Shown here one piece after another: positions 36,541-48,579 of a stretch of 64,000 nucleotides of DNA. The translations under genes and the position numbers were made by a program. Source of the DNA: Strix aluco (taxonomy: Eukaryota; Chordata; Aves; Strigiformes; Strigidae); assembly GCF_031877795.1 (NCBI RefSeq), contig NC_133932.1, positions 21,516,180-21,580,179 on the forward strand, read 5' to 3'. Under the pieces are notes generated by a model. That model ran no database searches, was not told the origin of the DNA, and worked only from the letters and a program-made list of their open reading frames with translations. Numbering within the stretch: the stretch's first letter is position 1; each line of letters starts with the position of its first letter.

Positions 36541-39500
36541 CTTCTTCCTTTCCTTTTTGAACAGAAAAAAATAATGGACAAATATTATTTAAGATCCAAA
36601 TACATTCAGGGCAATAGCTAATTCTGTAACAAATTAAAGAAAACTCTGGGGCAGAGTGTAGGGTTTAGAAACCGCTAACCATGAAAAATACATTGTTAAG
36701 TTTCCCTGCAATACTTTTCAAAAGAATTTCCACATATGTCATTAGGCTCATTATTTCTTAAACACTGCAGATATTAGCATCAGCATAATACTACTGTTCA
36801 TACATCTTCCTTTTTCTGTCTATCCCTTTCTAAACTTGCTATCTTCTTCAAAGCAAAGTCCTCGTACATAAAAAAAAAAATCCTTCTCTCTTGTCAGCAA
36901 AGCACTCTCATTCTCTTCCTTCAAATCCCTCCATATAACCTACATTTCATGAAGACTGACACTAGTGCTCTAAATGCTGTCAGTATCACATCCTATCTTA
37001 CAATTTTACTCTTATCCTGTGTATCATATTCTTCTAAAATCAGATTCTAAATTGCTTGGGGCTTAAAGTTGCCTCTCTACTTTCCTTTATCTTGAACCAT
37101 TCAACAGGACAAGTGCTTCTCGCCCTGACTGGTTAATTTGTAGGAGCTATGGGATTCTAGCTTTATGGCAGCTAGAAGAACAGCTGATGTTACACTGCTC
37201 ATGAACTAGGAATCAACTGAACACATAATATTCCAGCTCCATGTTTTCCACTCCAATGGACTACATCACTGCCATAAGACTGGTTACATGGCATTTAGAA
37301 AGTAGCTCAAGGTCAGCTCGTGTTGTTCATTTTCAGAAAGCCATCTTGACAGAGTTGTGAATCTGCTTTAATTTACTTCCACTTTGTAAACTAACATAAA
37401 AAAATCCAGTGACTTTTAATTATGAATCGCACATATATGATAATGTCCTTAAAATTATACAATAAACTGAAAAGTAAAAATGATAATCATAATGTCCCAA
37501 CAGCAAAGGATCCAAGCCTGGCAAGTGAACTGAGACTGTGGAAAACAAGATGCTCTGTGATAAATGGGGGGTGCATATTAACTTTACAACAGCAGAGTAT
37601 AGCAAAGATTACACATTCAGACTGAATATAAAATGGATGTCTTCAGACAAAAAAAAAAAAAAAGACAAAATTTAATCTTGATGTTTAATGCAATAAAATG
37701 TTAAGCTTTTTAATAAATAAAGAAAAACTTTTCTTCGGTGCTAATTATATGAAGTTAATGGAACTTCTCCCTGTCAAAATATTAAACCCAACTCACCCCA
37801 GGAATCCCGACTATCTGAAACATACAACCTTCTCTACTGCTTTTGAAGTATCAGTATATACCAGTAAGCTTTCTAACTGACAATTTTTTTAAATATAGAA
37901 AGTCTTCATAAACATAAAATGAGCCAATTTAAAACCTTGATGGACTTTGCAGTGAAGTGCTGACGAGATAAAAAGCATACCTGAATTACAGAAAGCATAG
38001 GTTTTTAGAAAAGGTACCTCTAAGAAACTATTCAAGACATTTTTGCTTAGTGATTTTCTATTTGAAGGATGGAAAAGCCATTTTACACTGGCTTATTGTT
38101 TCCATAAACCAGGGTATTGCAAGAGCCTCGGTCTGCTTTTGTAGCAAAATAGCCACATTCAGCTGAGGCACAGGAGCAGGCAAGAGCAGCTTTTAATCAC
38201 ACTGCAGTGTTCTCGTCTTTACAACATGGAGATGTTCAGGCTTCTTGCGAATGGCAATAGCCACGTGGCTCCTAACATATCCTGGTGGAAGAACCACAGA
38301 GCTCTGTGGTGCACTAGTGAGGCTCCTTTTTCTTTGCCCTGCTCTTAACTGGGTGCCTCCCACAGGGACTTGCAGGGAATGGGGACTGAAGCCCTCACAC
38401 CAGCACTGCTGGGAGTTCATCTCTCACCCCAGGAGGACCCCAGGCTGGAGAACTATAAGCATTGCATGACACTGAGGTGGCACAGGTAAAATGGGAACCA
38501 AAACCTGGTTTATATTTTTCATAAATTGGAATTCAGAAGAAAGAATCCATTATTTGGCATCAAAGGAAAAATACACACCTAAGTACAGATTAAAAAAATA
38601 AAGGCTATCATTTCTTTCAATTAAAAGACACAGCAGAAGCAATTTAAAAAAAAAAAGAAAGAAGAAAAGGAGAGATAATTGGGACATGCTGTTTGGAGAC
38701 TAGCTGGAATGCTGTGCATAGCAGCAAGGACGGCCTCCTCAAAGCAACTGGGCAGCACAAAGCATCAGCAGCCCATTTCCAGACAAGCAGAACATATACA
38801 CCCCAATTTCCAGCTCTGTGTTCAGCTCATACTCTGCCTCACAGCAGAAGAGATTTAAAGCCTCAACCCTCAAGAACTGCAAGCTCTGAATCCCAAATCT
38901 ATCCACAGCCATGCTCTAACAAATACTATCTGCCCTGTTGTGGCTGAGCATGCACCAGTAAATACTGGGATATCTTGGAAGCTGGTCCAAAAATACAAAC
39001 TTGTTATCATTTTCCTACAGAACCCAACACCTGTAAGGGATGCCTTAAGAAGTGTCTAAAACACGGATCAATATTTGAAGCTTGATATGTCCTTGGGATT
39101 AACTTGCTTTCCCGTACTCCAGGCAAAGCTTCATTTCTACAACATGGGGACTTCAGCTCCCCTACTGTATTGGGGAGTTATGAATCTGCAAAGCAATTTT
39201 AATAGAAATACTGTAGCATAGCATAGAGGAAAGAAAAAAGCTAATCAAGACACTATACCAGAGATGAAAAGTTACTGATCCTAAAAAAAAAAAAAAAAGC
39301 AAGTCAAGAAAGTTATGGTTTAACATTCTCTTTCATCTGTGTATGACTTCACCATTTAATTTGCTTAAGCTTGAAAAAGGTGGACAAGGAAGAGAAAGTT
39401 TTATGAGAGAAATGGTTTCACAGCAATTCAACTTCGTTTGAGATGTCTGAAAAAGCATTAACTTATATACTATAAATCTGTCTCTCTTTTAGACTTTTTC

Positions 39501-40620
39501 CCCCCACACTTTAACACAAAGTGGAAAAAAGATATATTCATATGGCCCTTGAAGTGCTTAGATCACCATGTTATACAGGAGATGTGTCTCACTAAAGGTG
39601 AGAACCTTTTGGATATGATTACTAATTAAAACTTTACTGTTGCAAAATTTACACTTAAAATTAGCTCTGTCTTTATGGCTTTTGAAAGATAATGGATGTG
39701 AGATGGACTGATATGGAACAAAGGTAATATGAACTCCTTGAGACATACTGTGAACATTGTATAATAGATCTGCATAGTACATCATGCTGTCCAGAGGATT
39801 TTCAATGCCATATTGAAAAAAAGAACAGACAGTAGCTTCACATATAGCCTGCAAGTCAGAAGGATTTGGATGTCTGTCTGTAAAGGCATGAAGGGTGACC
39901 CCATTTTATTGCTTGCACACAAGCCCGTGCCATGGAGCTTCAGGACTGACAGAGGGATTTGAGAATAAGACCAAGGTCACACCAGCTTCTCCAGCACGCC
40001 ACACTCTTGCACACAGACCCTGGCAAGAACCATCTTTCTCACTGCTTCACCACTCACTCAGAGCACTGGTCAGCACCACAAATTAGGTTGTTTTTCTGCC
40101 CTAGAGACTGAGAAGCCACCACACAAAGAGTGCTCTTACTTTCTCCTGACCAGTTTCCTTCAGTTTGGCTGACTCGTTCCTCAAGGCATGTGGGATAACT
40201 GAGGTGCAATAGAGGAACTGGCCACCACACGGTTCTGGGGCAGTCCATTCTGACACTGTCCCAGTGTCGCATACCAACTGCCCCCAGCACATTGCAGAAG
40301 CGATAACTAACTCTGCAGCTGAGGTGCTTTGCTCTCTTTTACTGTACATCTTTACAGAGGAAATCACTAACCCGATCTTCTCAACTGTTTCTTCAAATAT
40401 CCTTTCTACAGCCTAATGCCAGCACAAATGTTACGGTGAAAATCAGAGAGGTATAATTTGATCCCCAAAGTCCCTTGATCCCTTTTCCTCCTTCAGCCTT
40501 CTACATAAAGAGTGCATCATGAGGTGTATTGTGTGCAGTTTTTTCAGAGGAGCCAGTAAAAGCTGGTCCCATAGTCACATTAAAGGTCCCAGGGTACCTC
40601 TTGTTAGAGGAGAATAAGGA

Positions 40621-40665
40621 TTTTTTTTTTTTTTTTTTTTTTTTGCGCTTTCTTCAGCCAAGCGC
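40621..40665 (-). repeat. T24 run next to a GCGCTT/AAGCGC hairpin
   Basis: T24 (40621-40644) directly abuts GCGCTT (40645-40650), a nine-base loop and AAGCGC (40660-40665). On the minus strand this reads as a GC stem-loop followed at once by A24, like the 3' end of a retroposed RNA. I recognise no parent RNA. Confidence 0.6.
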
Positions 40666-41599
40666 TCTCCTCCCAGGGCAATGTACTAAGTACCTGCCAG
40701 CTGTCTTCCATCTAGCAGAGGGAGCTGAACGCTTTTTTGTAATGAAGGCCACTATGTACATCTAAGCTATTAATTCAAAGACAAACAGGCATTTCTTTGA
40801 TGGAAAGATGTGAGTCTGTGAGGTAGAAATGGGTTAATAAATGTGAAAATGAATCTTTTAAGGATAATGTGCCAGTGTCAAGTAGCAAAACAGCTGAAGC
40901 ACAGTTCTGACATCTCCTCAGGACACAAAATATTCTCATAAAATCTGGGCAGGGGAGAAACATTTGATGTCTGGCCCTACCATTTATATTTTTAGAAGGC
41001 TACACAACAATACTCTGACACCCCCTGAGGTATCTAATGGTTCAACAGTCCTGTACAGCTAGGTTCTGCCTCCTTTCGAAGGCACACAAATCCATAAACC
41101 TTCACTGACCTGTAGTGTCGGTATGTTCCTGCCTGCAGCCCTTTTTTTCTGCTGTGTTAGAAAGCCTGATGAGACTGCTTATTGAATTTCTTCCTTTCAA
41201 CATCAAAGATACTAGCCAGGCTCTCCAATTATTTAATAGATTCTGCTACAGTGGAGATCACCGATTCATTTTCACTAGAGATATCCAGTCATTGTAAAGA
41301 GCAATTATATATAATAACAGCCTAGCAGTTCTCAAACGTTCTTTTATCAAACACACAGTCCAGTGATTACCGAGATGGGCAATGATCTGATATTTATAAT
41401 AAAACTTAATGTCTTTGGTGTTAGTTTTGCCAAAATATCAGCAGCTTTGCTCTGCAGACCCAGCACTTAAAATGCAGTGGGACTGTTTGGACTGCCTTTT
41501 GCTTTAACTGTTATATTTATTTCATGGTCATTCTTTTTAAGCCTCACAGAAAGGTGTCTCTGATTCATTTTTTTTGCTTCTTGGCAGTGCTGTCTGGAG

Positions 41600-41785
41600 G
41601 AATGACACAGGGAGACAGGAGATACTGACTTCTGAAGCCAGCTCTGTCGCCGAGCAGCCTCGAGCAAGATGTTTTGTCTCAGTCTTCCCATCTGTAAAAC
41701 TTTCCTACTTAACTGTGCACAGGGGCTGAAGATCAGTTTGCTAATGGCTGTGTATTAGCACTGTGCATGGCTCTTTGAACATATA
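41600..41785 (+). mobile_element. MIR-type SINE remnant
   Basis: At 41628-41700 the sequence follows the MIR core: a CTTCTGAAGCCAGCTCTGTC segment, a decayed counterpart of the family's cytoplasmic-tRNA-derived and core region, then GTCTCAGTCTTCCCATCTGT followed by AAAAC. A weak L2-like tail follows (TTAGCACTGTGCATGGCTCT near 41755). It is diverged but in the right order. The match is from memory of the family consensus. Confidence 0.68.
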
Positions 41786-44045
41786 ATACGTCCTAAAAAT
41801 ACTAACCCTTTTTGCCCTTATTCACAGATCACTTTCCAGATCTACAGATTAAAGTATTCTTTTTCTAATACTTTCTCTGAAATAAAAACTCAGCAATAGC
41901 TACTTACTGAGCCTTGTCTCTCAATGGCTCTGAGGTGGCAAGTCCTCTACTTGAAGTAAAAACTTTTCCTAACCCTTCCTTTTACAACTGTGATACAACT
42001 AGAAGCAAAATTAGAATAGTGAGGTTCACAGAGCTTGCTTGACCTTGAAGCATAAATTGTGAAGAGCAAAATGAGAGCACCCACCTTCTCCAGACTGGTT
42101 TTGAATCCAACCAACTGACAAAGACGGAAGTGATGAAGACAGTCACAGTCTTGAGCAGGTTTTATATCCCCATCAATAGAAGGCAGCAGTATGTGTACAA
42201 ATTCCCTGCTCTAGAAAGCTATTATGTCCCACAGGCAGCTTTCATGCATTTCAAATAATCCTTATTTTAGTTAGACAACATGGTCCTTTATCTTTCATAC
42301 CCTGTGCTTTCTCATCTGTAGGACTACACCAGATACAAGTTTCCCTTGACATGTTCTCTTTTTCTGCCTGAAAAATCAGATCCAGGCAGACTGTGGCCAT
42401 TTGTCTGCTGTGTAAAATATAAGCGCAGCTCCTGCTGGAACAGGAATTGCAGCCATCACAGACCCTGCCCACAGCATGTGCATAGGCGAATCCTAGGGGC
42501 CACACAACATGAGAATGACAAACTTGGGCATGAAATAATTTTATGTAGGGCACTTCAACTGCCTACAGCATGTACCATGCATTCCCCGGATCCAGGAACT
42601 GCTGAACATTTCTCTTTGGGATTTCCCAGTACACACAAGAACATGTGTTAGCAGGGAATAAAGAGCAAGAGCTGTCCTGGGAAGAGCCTGTGGGTGCATT
42701 TATTCTGGCACATTAGTTCAGATCTTGCACTCAGACCAGAGCCCCACAGAGTCTGCATGCTGAGTTATCCTCTGGCTTTAGGCTGAAGCAGGTCAAACCT
42801 TTCACGAAGCCAGGTAACCTGAGCATAGCATAGGGGGCCTGGCTCACACTATTCTGCCTCTAATGGCAGCAAGGCTATAAGGGGTAGGATTCATGATATG
42901 GCTCTACAATCTTGGTACAAAATTCAATCCCAGAGACCAAGGAGACTACAAGACTGACCACCAGACACAAATTCCTGTGGGGGGACACTGCATGGGGCCA
43001 TGGCCAGGGTCTCTGGGAGCTCAGGGACTCTGCAGTGCTGCCAGTTGAAGCACTCCTAGCTGTCATTTCAGCTCTGTCACACCTAGTTTCAGCAAAGTAA
43101 CTGGCCTAGTTTACCTATAACTATCAACTGTTCCAGCTCTGCCTTTTGACTGAAATTCATTTCCTACAAAAGCTAGAGCCTGCACCTAACAGATACAGCA
43201 AATTACTCAGCATTAACCAGCATAATCTGAGCTGGTTTTCATGGTGCCTGCTTCCCACTCCTCCCCAGTCACACACAAGCTCTCTCTGTGGGCATGGTAG
43301 AGCACATGTGGAGCAGCCACAGCAGCTGTGAGGGCAGCTGGGGGTGGGAAGGAATTTTGCTTGTCCACATGGTCTCTCTACTTCATATTCTAACTCCACA
43401 TAATTTTTTTTTTCCATGCCAGGCAGCTGTGAGGCTTTTTTAATACACCACCTGAAATCTATTTTCATCTAGCATTCAAAACATGACTGTAAATGGTTTA
43501 TTGTTGTCATACTTTTAGATTACTTTAACTTTAGGAGCACTGCCTTTTTCCTCTTCATTTTTCCTGGCAATACACACTGCTGCTTCTTCTCTGTAAGGTG
43601 AAAGATGTATAGACTGCTAGTTGTCAGTGCTTGCAAGTAGCCATTTAAAAGCAGATATTTTTTGTCAGCATTTTTATTTGTGAAGCTTCTATGACAGATT
43701 TGGAAATTGAAGCCCTTGATTTATCTCCAGGCTGAAAACTAGACAGAGGCAAGGACACTGTGAGCCTTAGGAATGAAATTACAAACATGTCATTACCTCC
43801 TTTAATCTGCTCTTGTTTCTGTGAAATTGCTCTAGACAACCCCAAAAATCCATGTGCTTTTACAACAAAAAAATCCTCTTTTCAAGCTATTTTCCGCCCA
43901 TATTATTTGAGGCCACTCACTGTTCACTTGTGTAAAAACAAAGTCTAGTAAATATACTGCTTTTTAACACGTGCAGGAAGCTAAGCCAACAGACCCAACC
44001 AACATACAAAACAGTCATAACTAAAATCACCACCCTCCCCACCAA

Positions 44046-44088
44046 TTTTCTTTTTTGTTTTTCTTTTCTTTTTTTTTTTTTTTTTTTT
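44046..44088. repeat. T-rich tract
   Basis: Mostly T with scattered C and G, ending in an uninterrupted run of about 20 T. Similar T-rich tracts are at 61974-62015 (with C) and 49379-49391. Confidence 0.9.
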
Positions 44089-44411
44089 AATTAAATCTTG
44101 TTTGGCTCACAGGAAAACACAGTTTGATATCGAATCACACTAGCACTCAGTTCAGGCCACATTTGGCATAACATAACATCACATCTGGCACATTGAAACT
44201 GTGACTGACAGACTCTGATCAAGATTCACGTGATGGGAGTAGCAGGGGTTATTGCAAAGCAGAAGTGAGAGGCATCGGAGGAGCTATAGTGAGAAAGTGG
44301 CAAAAAGCCCAACTCCCCTTTGCCTGCTCAAGCATTTCTATTAGCTCTTATTTTTCCACTGCACTATAATTCTACACAGAAATTGGAAGAATGACTACAT
44401 GTATTAGTTTG

Positions 44412-44433
44412 TGTTGTTACCCATGTAACAACA
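44412..44433. other. Perfect 9-bp inverted repeat
   Basis: TGTTGTTAC (44412-44420) and GTAACAACA (44425-44433) pair perfectly around CCAT. Either a dyad protein-binding site or chance. Confidence 0.6.
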
Positions 44434-45434
44434 TCCGTGGATGACTAAAAAGGACCTACTGTGATGAGAAAGGCTTGAATGGTGGTGCAAATGGTTGTAT
44501 AAAGTATAGCCCCTTTCCTGAACCAGTCCCTAAGTTGATGCTGGCACTAGCGGTAATTCCTAAGCAAGCAGTGCCAAGTGGAAAATTGCAGCTGCCTGAG
44601 CTGGGCATATAAAAGTCCCTTCTCGGCAGGCTGGTGTGTTTCCCGTGTGAGAAGTACTCTGGTCACCCTTAAGCTATTCACCACCGAGATGGTCATCCGA
44701 TGCCAAAAGAATAGATTGCCTTGTGCTTTGTACATTTTGCTGAGACAGAGAATCAGTGACAGATCTCATTTTGTCTCAAAAATCAGACAGAAAACAGCAC
44801 CATCAGTGCCTTCATATCTTACACAGAAGTCACCTGCTGCTGCAGAGATCTCATTTCGCTTCAGATCTGGGAGAAGGCCACTCCACTTGGGATAATTCAA
44901 GCCCACATCTTCCACACAGCTAAACCAAAAGCAGTGCTGGGGAAGAGGAGTGTGGTTTTCCTCTCCTTTTTCAGATTATTTGACTTTGCAGAATGGTTTA
45001 GGTCCCTAGCTGTTAACATCAAGAGTTATTCTCATCATCATTGACCTAGTAACATTTTAATCTTATTCTTCCAAGAGTTGGCAGTGGTGACAAACAAACT
45101 CCAAAGCAAACGTGGGTGTCTCTGCAGCCATATCACTTTACAGGAGAGCACTCACACCAGAACTGAAAACACTGACATTGGGGACCATACAACCCCATTA
45201 CCCTTCCCGGTAAATCTGCTGTTTGACCTAATTCCTGGAAGAGATTCAGGTAAAAGGTTCCAGTACTGAGCCCAAATGTATAGCTGATTTATTATAGGCT
45301 CAGCTCATTTGGCAAAGCTCCAGAGAAGGGTGGAAGGTCAGACATATCCTTTTCATAACCATCTCTAGCTGTCTAACACTCCACATCAATTTTAAATGCA
45401 TCTGTTTTCAGTAGGCTAAGCCTGAGGATCCACA

Positions 45435-45510
45435 TCCTAGGTGCCGAGATCCACCCTCGTTGATTTAACACAGAGCTCTAGACTCCATTCTGGCAGGTAG
45501 GCACTAAAGG
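45435..45510. repeat. Possible palindromic MITE-like remnant
   Basis: TCCTAGGTGCCGAGATCCA at the left and CAGGTAGGCACTAAAGG at the right are loosely inverted (AGGTGCC versus GGCACTA), with a central TTGATTTAACACAG. It resembles the amniote palindromic pattern 'TAGGTGCCTAAATCC...GGCACCTAA' but is strongly diverged. Low confidence. Confidence 0.3.
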
Positions 45511-45966
45511 TTAGATATCAAAACACATAACTTGAATCCTTAAAACCCTTTACCAGTCCACCTCTTTGTGTTCAGATTCCTTTCTGAGACATGAAACGAC
45601 TACCCACCCTTTATCACAAGCTTCTTGTGAAAATAAAAGCAGTAATCTCTAAGAAAATTTGGATGCTGTGGTGGATGCAGGTTATATTAACTGCCATGCT
45701 GCTCCACTGCCATTGTCTGTCTTCAGATATGCTATCACAGAGAGCTGGAAGTGGGGCAAAAGCCCATTAGTCAAGAAGGGAGAGAGTAAAAAGAAACTGA
45801 AAGGAAAAAACCCATAAACACCCAAACTCCAAAGACCCAGTAATTCTGTAAAAGCAAAAAAGACACAGGAGAGAGATCAGGCTCTTAATGTTGTAGAAAG
45901 CTGTAGTGAACAGAATTTGAAGAGGAGTGGGCAGAGGTAAGAAATAAAGAGTAAGAAATAAACAAC

Positions 45967-45992
45967 CTCTCCTCTCCCCTCCCCTCCCCTCC
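45967..45992. repeat. C-rich tract, minus-strand G-quadruplex candidate
   Basis: CTCTCCTCTCCCCTCCCCTC then CCCTCC. The minus strand has GG and three GGGG runs separated by single A bases, enough for an intramolecular two-tetrad quadruplex. It is also a polypurine/polypyrimidine block. Confidence 0.75.
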
Positions 45993-46239
45993 AGCTAAAG
46001 AGTGAGTGAAAAGGGCAACAGCTGAGGCCAATGATAGCCAGGTGCCAGGCAACACCATGGCAAAGGCAAAGCTATGCTGCTGATCAGAGAAACCAATCAG
46101 TCAAATGAGCAAACGACAGGCAAAGCCGATGTGGAAGGAAGGGGGGACTGGGCATTACCAGAGCAGAGAGATGGTGCTTAAACTGTGAATTCCCCGCCTT
46201 TGAAAAATATCACTGCTATCAGTAGGTCAAGTTTCTTTT

Positions 46240-46640
46240 AGAAATTCAAATCTGTGACGGAATCATCAGGAGGGGGGGGAAATTGTTAATTACCAAGGAT
46301 TCACAAAAGCAACATTGTCATTAGCCAATGGAGCCTTTCTTATGATGTTTTCTATTATTAGGTACTTAGGCTGGAAGTTGCCTTCCCACATAAGATCTGT
46401 CTTTGTGATGAATGTATCAATTTGCTTCATAATTTGACCATAACAATGCAGGATTCTAGCTGTAAATTACTGTTTTAATCTTTCACTTATGGCATAAATA
46501 CTCTTTATTGCACAATATGCATAGTTTTGCATATTAACTATGTAGTGACATTTTACTATGGGCACATAATTTCACCATTTTTATGGTATTTCGTATTATT
46601 TTGGAACAGGTAAATTTAAAATACGTTGTTCCATAGTCTC
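46240..46640. promoter_or_regulatory. Candidate conserved non-coding element (enhancer-like)
   Basis: AT-rich but not low-complexity, free of recognised repeats, and with clustered homeodomain/POU-like words: GTTAATTACC near 46284, ATATGCATA at 46515-46523 and TTTGCATA at 46526-46533. Inferred only from texture and motifs; conservation was not tested. Confidence 0.3.
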
Positions 46641-48009
46641 CATTTAGGAGGAGATCTTTAGAGATAAATACATCAGACTGTAATTTCAGTGCTTGGTACT
46701 AAAACTACATCTTCATTCGCTTAAATGTATGGGTTATGAGTGCAGCAGAACCATTCTTATGTCAGTTAGATGAGAATCAAGTCCAGAGTATGGAAGGATT
46801 ACTTAATCTGAGATATTTTTTTTTGTTCTAGAACTTGTGATTGACAGACTACCTTATTACTCTTCCTTTTTTTTCTTAACTTTAAGAATATCTAATGAAA
46901 TTAATCATAGCCTGGAGGAGACAGTTTGAAACCTGCTAAGAATTATATATGTCAGTGCAAGCTTTACAACTCGCTTGGACTAATTTGCTACTGGCAAATA
47001 TATCACTGTCATACACTTCTGTAAACTTTGCATTTGCAATCTTTTGAACTAACTATACAAGCTGAAGCACTAGTTTTAAAGTGTAGGGTGTGATAGAAGT
47101 GTTGATGCAAGGTTTCTAACTCGGCAGTAACTCCAATAAAGATATATTGTTATACTCCTGTGTCTTCTAGTAATACTGATTGTTTAGTCCATATCAGAGA
47201 CACAGACAGAGTAGGAAAAAATAATTTGACTATTTCTAAATAAAGCAAAGAACAGCTAAAGTAAAAAACCAGAGAAATTGGTCCGTACAGGAACTCATAC
47301 TATGTGCAACCAGGTTGTACATTAGTATCAGACAAATCTTAAAATCATTAATATTATTATTAACTCACACATTAATTTTTCTTTCTTGGATGGACAAAGA
47401 GGGTTGAATTACGCTATACCCAGACTATCCGAACCTTTTATAGAAGCAGCAAAAGTTAGAGGAAAGTCTCCAGTAGTTTTTGTCACTTCAATACCTGTCA
47501 CTACTGTCAGTTTCCAGTAAGTTATTGATTTCTATTTGAAACAAATACCAGGAGCAATATCTATGCTATTAAAACTCCCGTGCTAAAGTAAAACCTTAAT
47601 TATGACCCCTTATTCTCTTGAGTCAAGATATTGACACATCTGACTGTCACACAGCTCAACTGTTTCCAAAGTTGTTTTGCTTTGCATTGCTGATGACACA
47701 GTAAACATTACAGTGGGAGATGAGCTGTCCTGCTGAGGACAAGCTTTTTCCAGTGTCAGGATGCAGAGATGCCTGCTTATTTCCAGACTAGGTACTGCAG
47801 TTCCAGCTCTGTCAGATATCTGAATTGGGATTATTAGCAAATTCAGTATATCTTGCTGAATTCAGTTTCTTTCTACATCAGTGGTTATCACAGACATTTG
47901 CTTTCCTGATACCACCTAACAGAAGTGCTAGTCTAATGGGATTTATAATAGGTGTTAAACTAACATACTAGTGAGAGGCAAAGGCTAATTTTTAATATGA
48001 CAATCTTTA

Positions 48010-48115
48010 AAGTACTTTAAAGAAGCTCCTTAAGTATTACCTCAGTTTCATAGATGGGAAACATAGAATGGATACCAGACTTGCTCAAAACCCAGTAAAA
48101 CCTAGGTAACTTGTT
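48010..48115 (-). mobile_element. Probable MIR-type SINE fragment, reversed
   Basis: Read on the plus strand, TATTACCTCAGTTTCATAGA then TGGGAAACATAG, followed by GACTTGCTCAAAACCCAGTA, parallels the reverse complement of the MIR core (bases for 'ATTTTACAGATGGGAAACTGAGG' and 'GACTTGCTCAAGGTCACA' in the family). Only about 80 bases are recognisable. Chance similarity cannot be excluded. Confidence 0.42.
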
Positions 48116-48547
48116 AATGATGTTGCTCCTGTCAGTTAAAGGTCTTTGGGGAAGAAAACACCCCCTAAAGTAACTCCTCACCCCCCCAAACATGTTGACA
48201 ACAAAATGTATTTGGACACTTAAACAGAGTCAGAGACACAAGGATTTTTTCAAAGATGCCTAAGGATTTGAATAAATACATTTGAACATTTCAGTATATA
48301 TATTTCAAAGACATTTCAAGGTCAGATCAGATACAGATCTGTATTCTATAGCCATGCTGCTATGGGACTTTTGGTTAACAAGAGCCACAGGCACATTCGT
48401 GAGGCAATCCTTGGCCTCATTCATCACAGCTCAAGTCCCATTTGAGATGCTGTTTTGCAATATGTGTTTTGTCTGTGTGAATAGACTTTCTAATTCATTA
48501 CAGTAGGAAGCAATAAGAAACCCAGGTACTTCCAGATTGTATTTGTG

Positions 48548-48579
48548 TTTAACAAACAAACAAACAAAAGCAAAACAAA
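48548..48579. repeat. (AAAC)n-like simple repeat
   Basis: AACAAACAAACAAACAAAAG is followed by CAAAACAAAAC. A shorter sister tract lies at about 30236-30250. Confidence 0.9.

Larger units (their letters stand above)
35853..41599. other. Intergenic desert
   Basis: No gene recognised. It includes the tandem duplication at 36453, A-runs at 37649, 38646 and 39282, and a moderately GC-rich patch at 38150-38470 with chance ORFs on both strands. Confidence 0.72.
41786..48009. other. Intergenic desert
   Basis: No gene recognised. ORFs at 42251-42651 and 43157-43468 overlap others on the opposite strand and show no domain. Repeats and motif blocks are listed separately. An A/C-rich tract lies at 45803-45830. 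Confidence 0.72.

Noticed and set aside
39965..39995. Possible reversed MIR core (ACCAAGGTCACACC)
   Set aside because: Only about 18 bases resemble the core and the flanks do not follow the family order.
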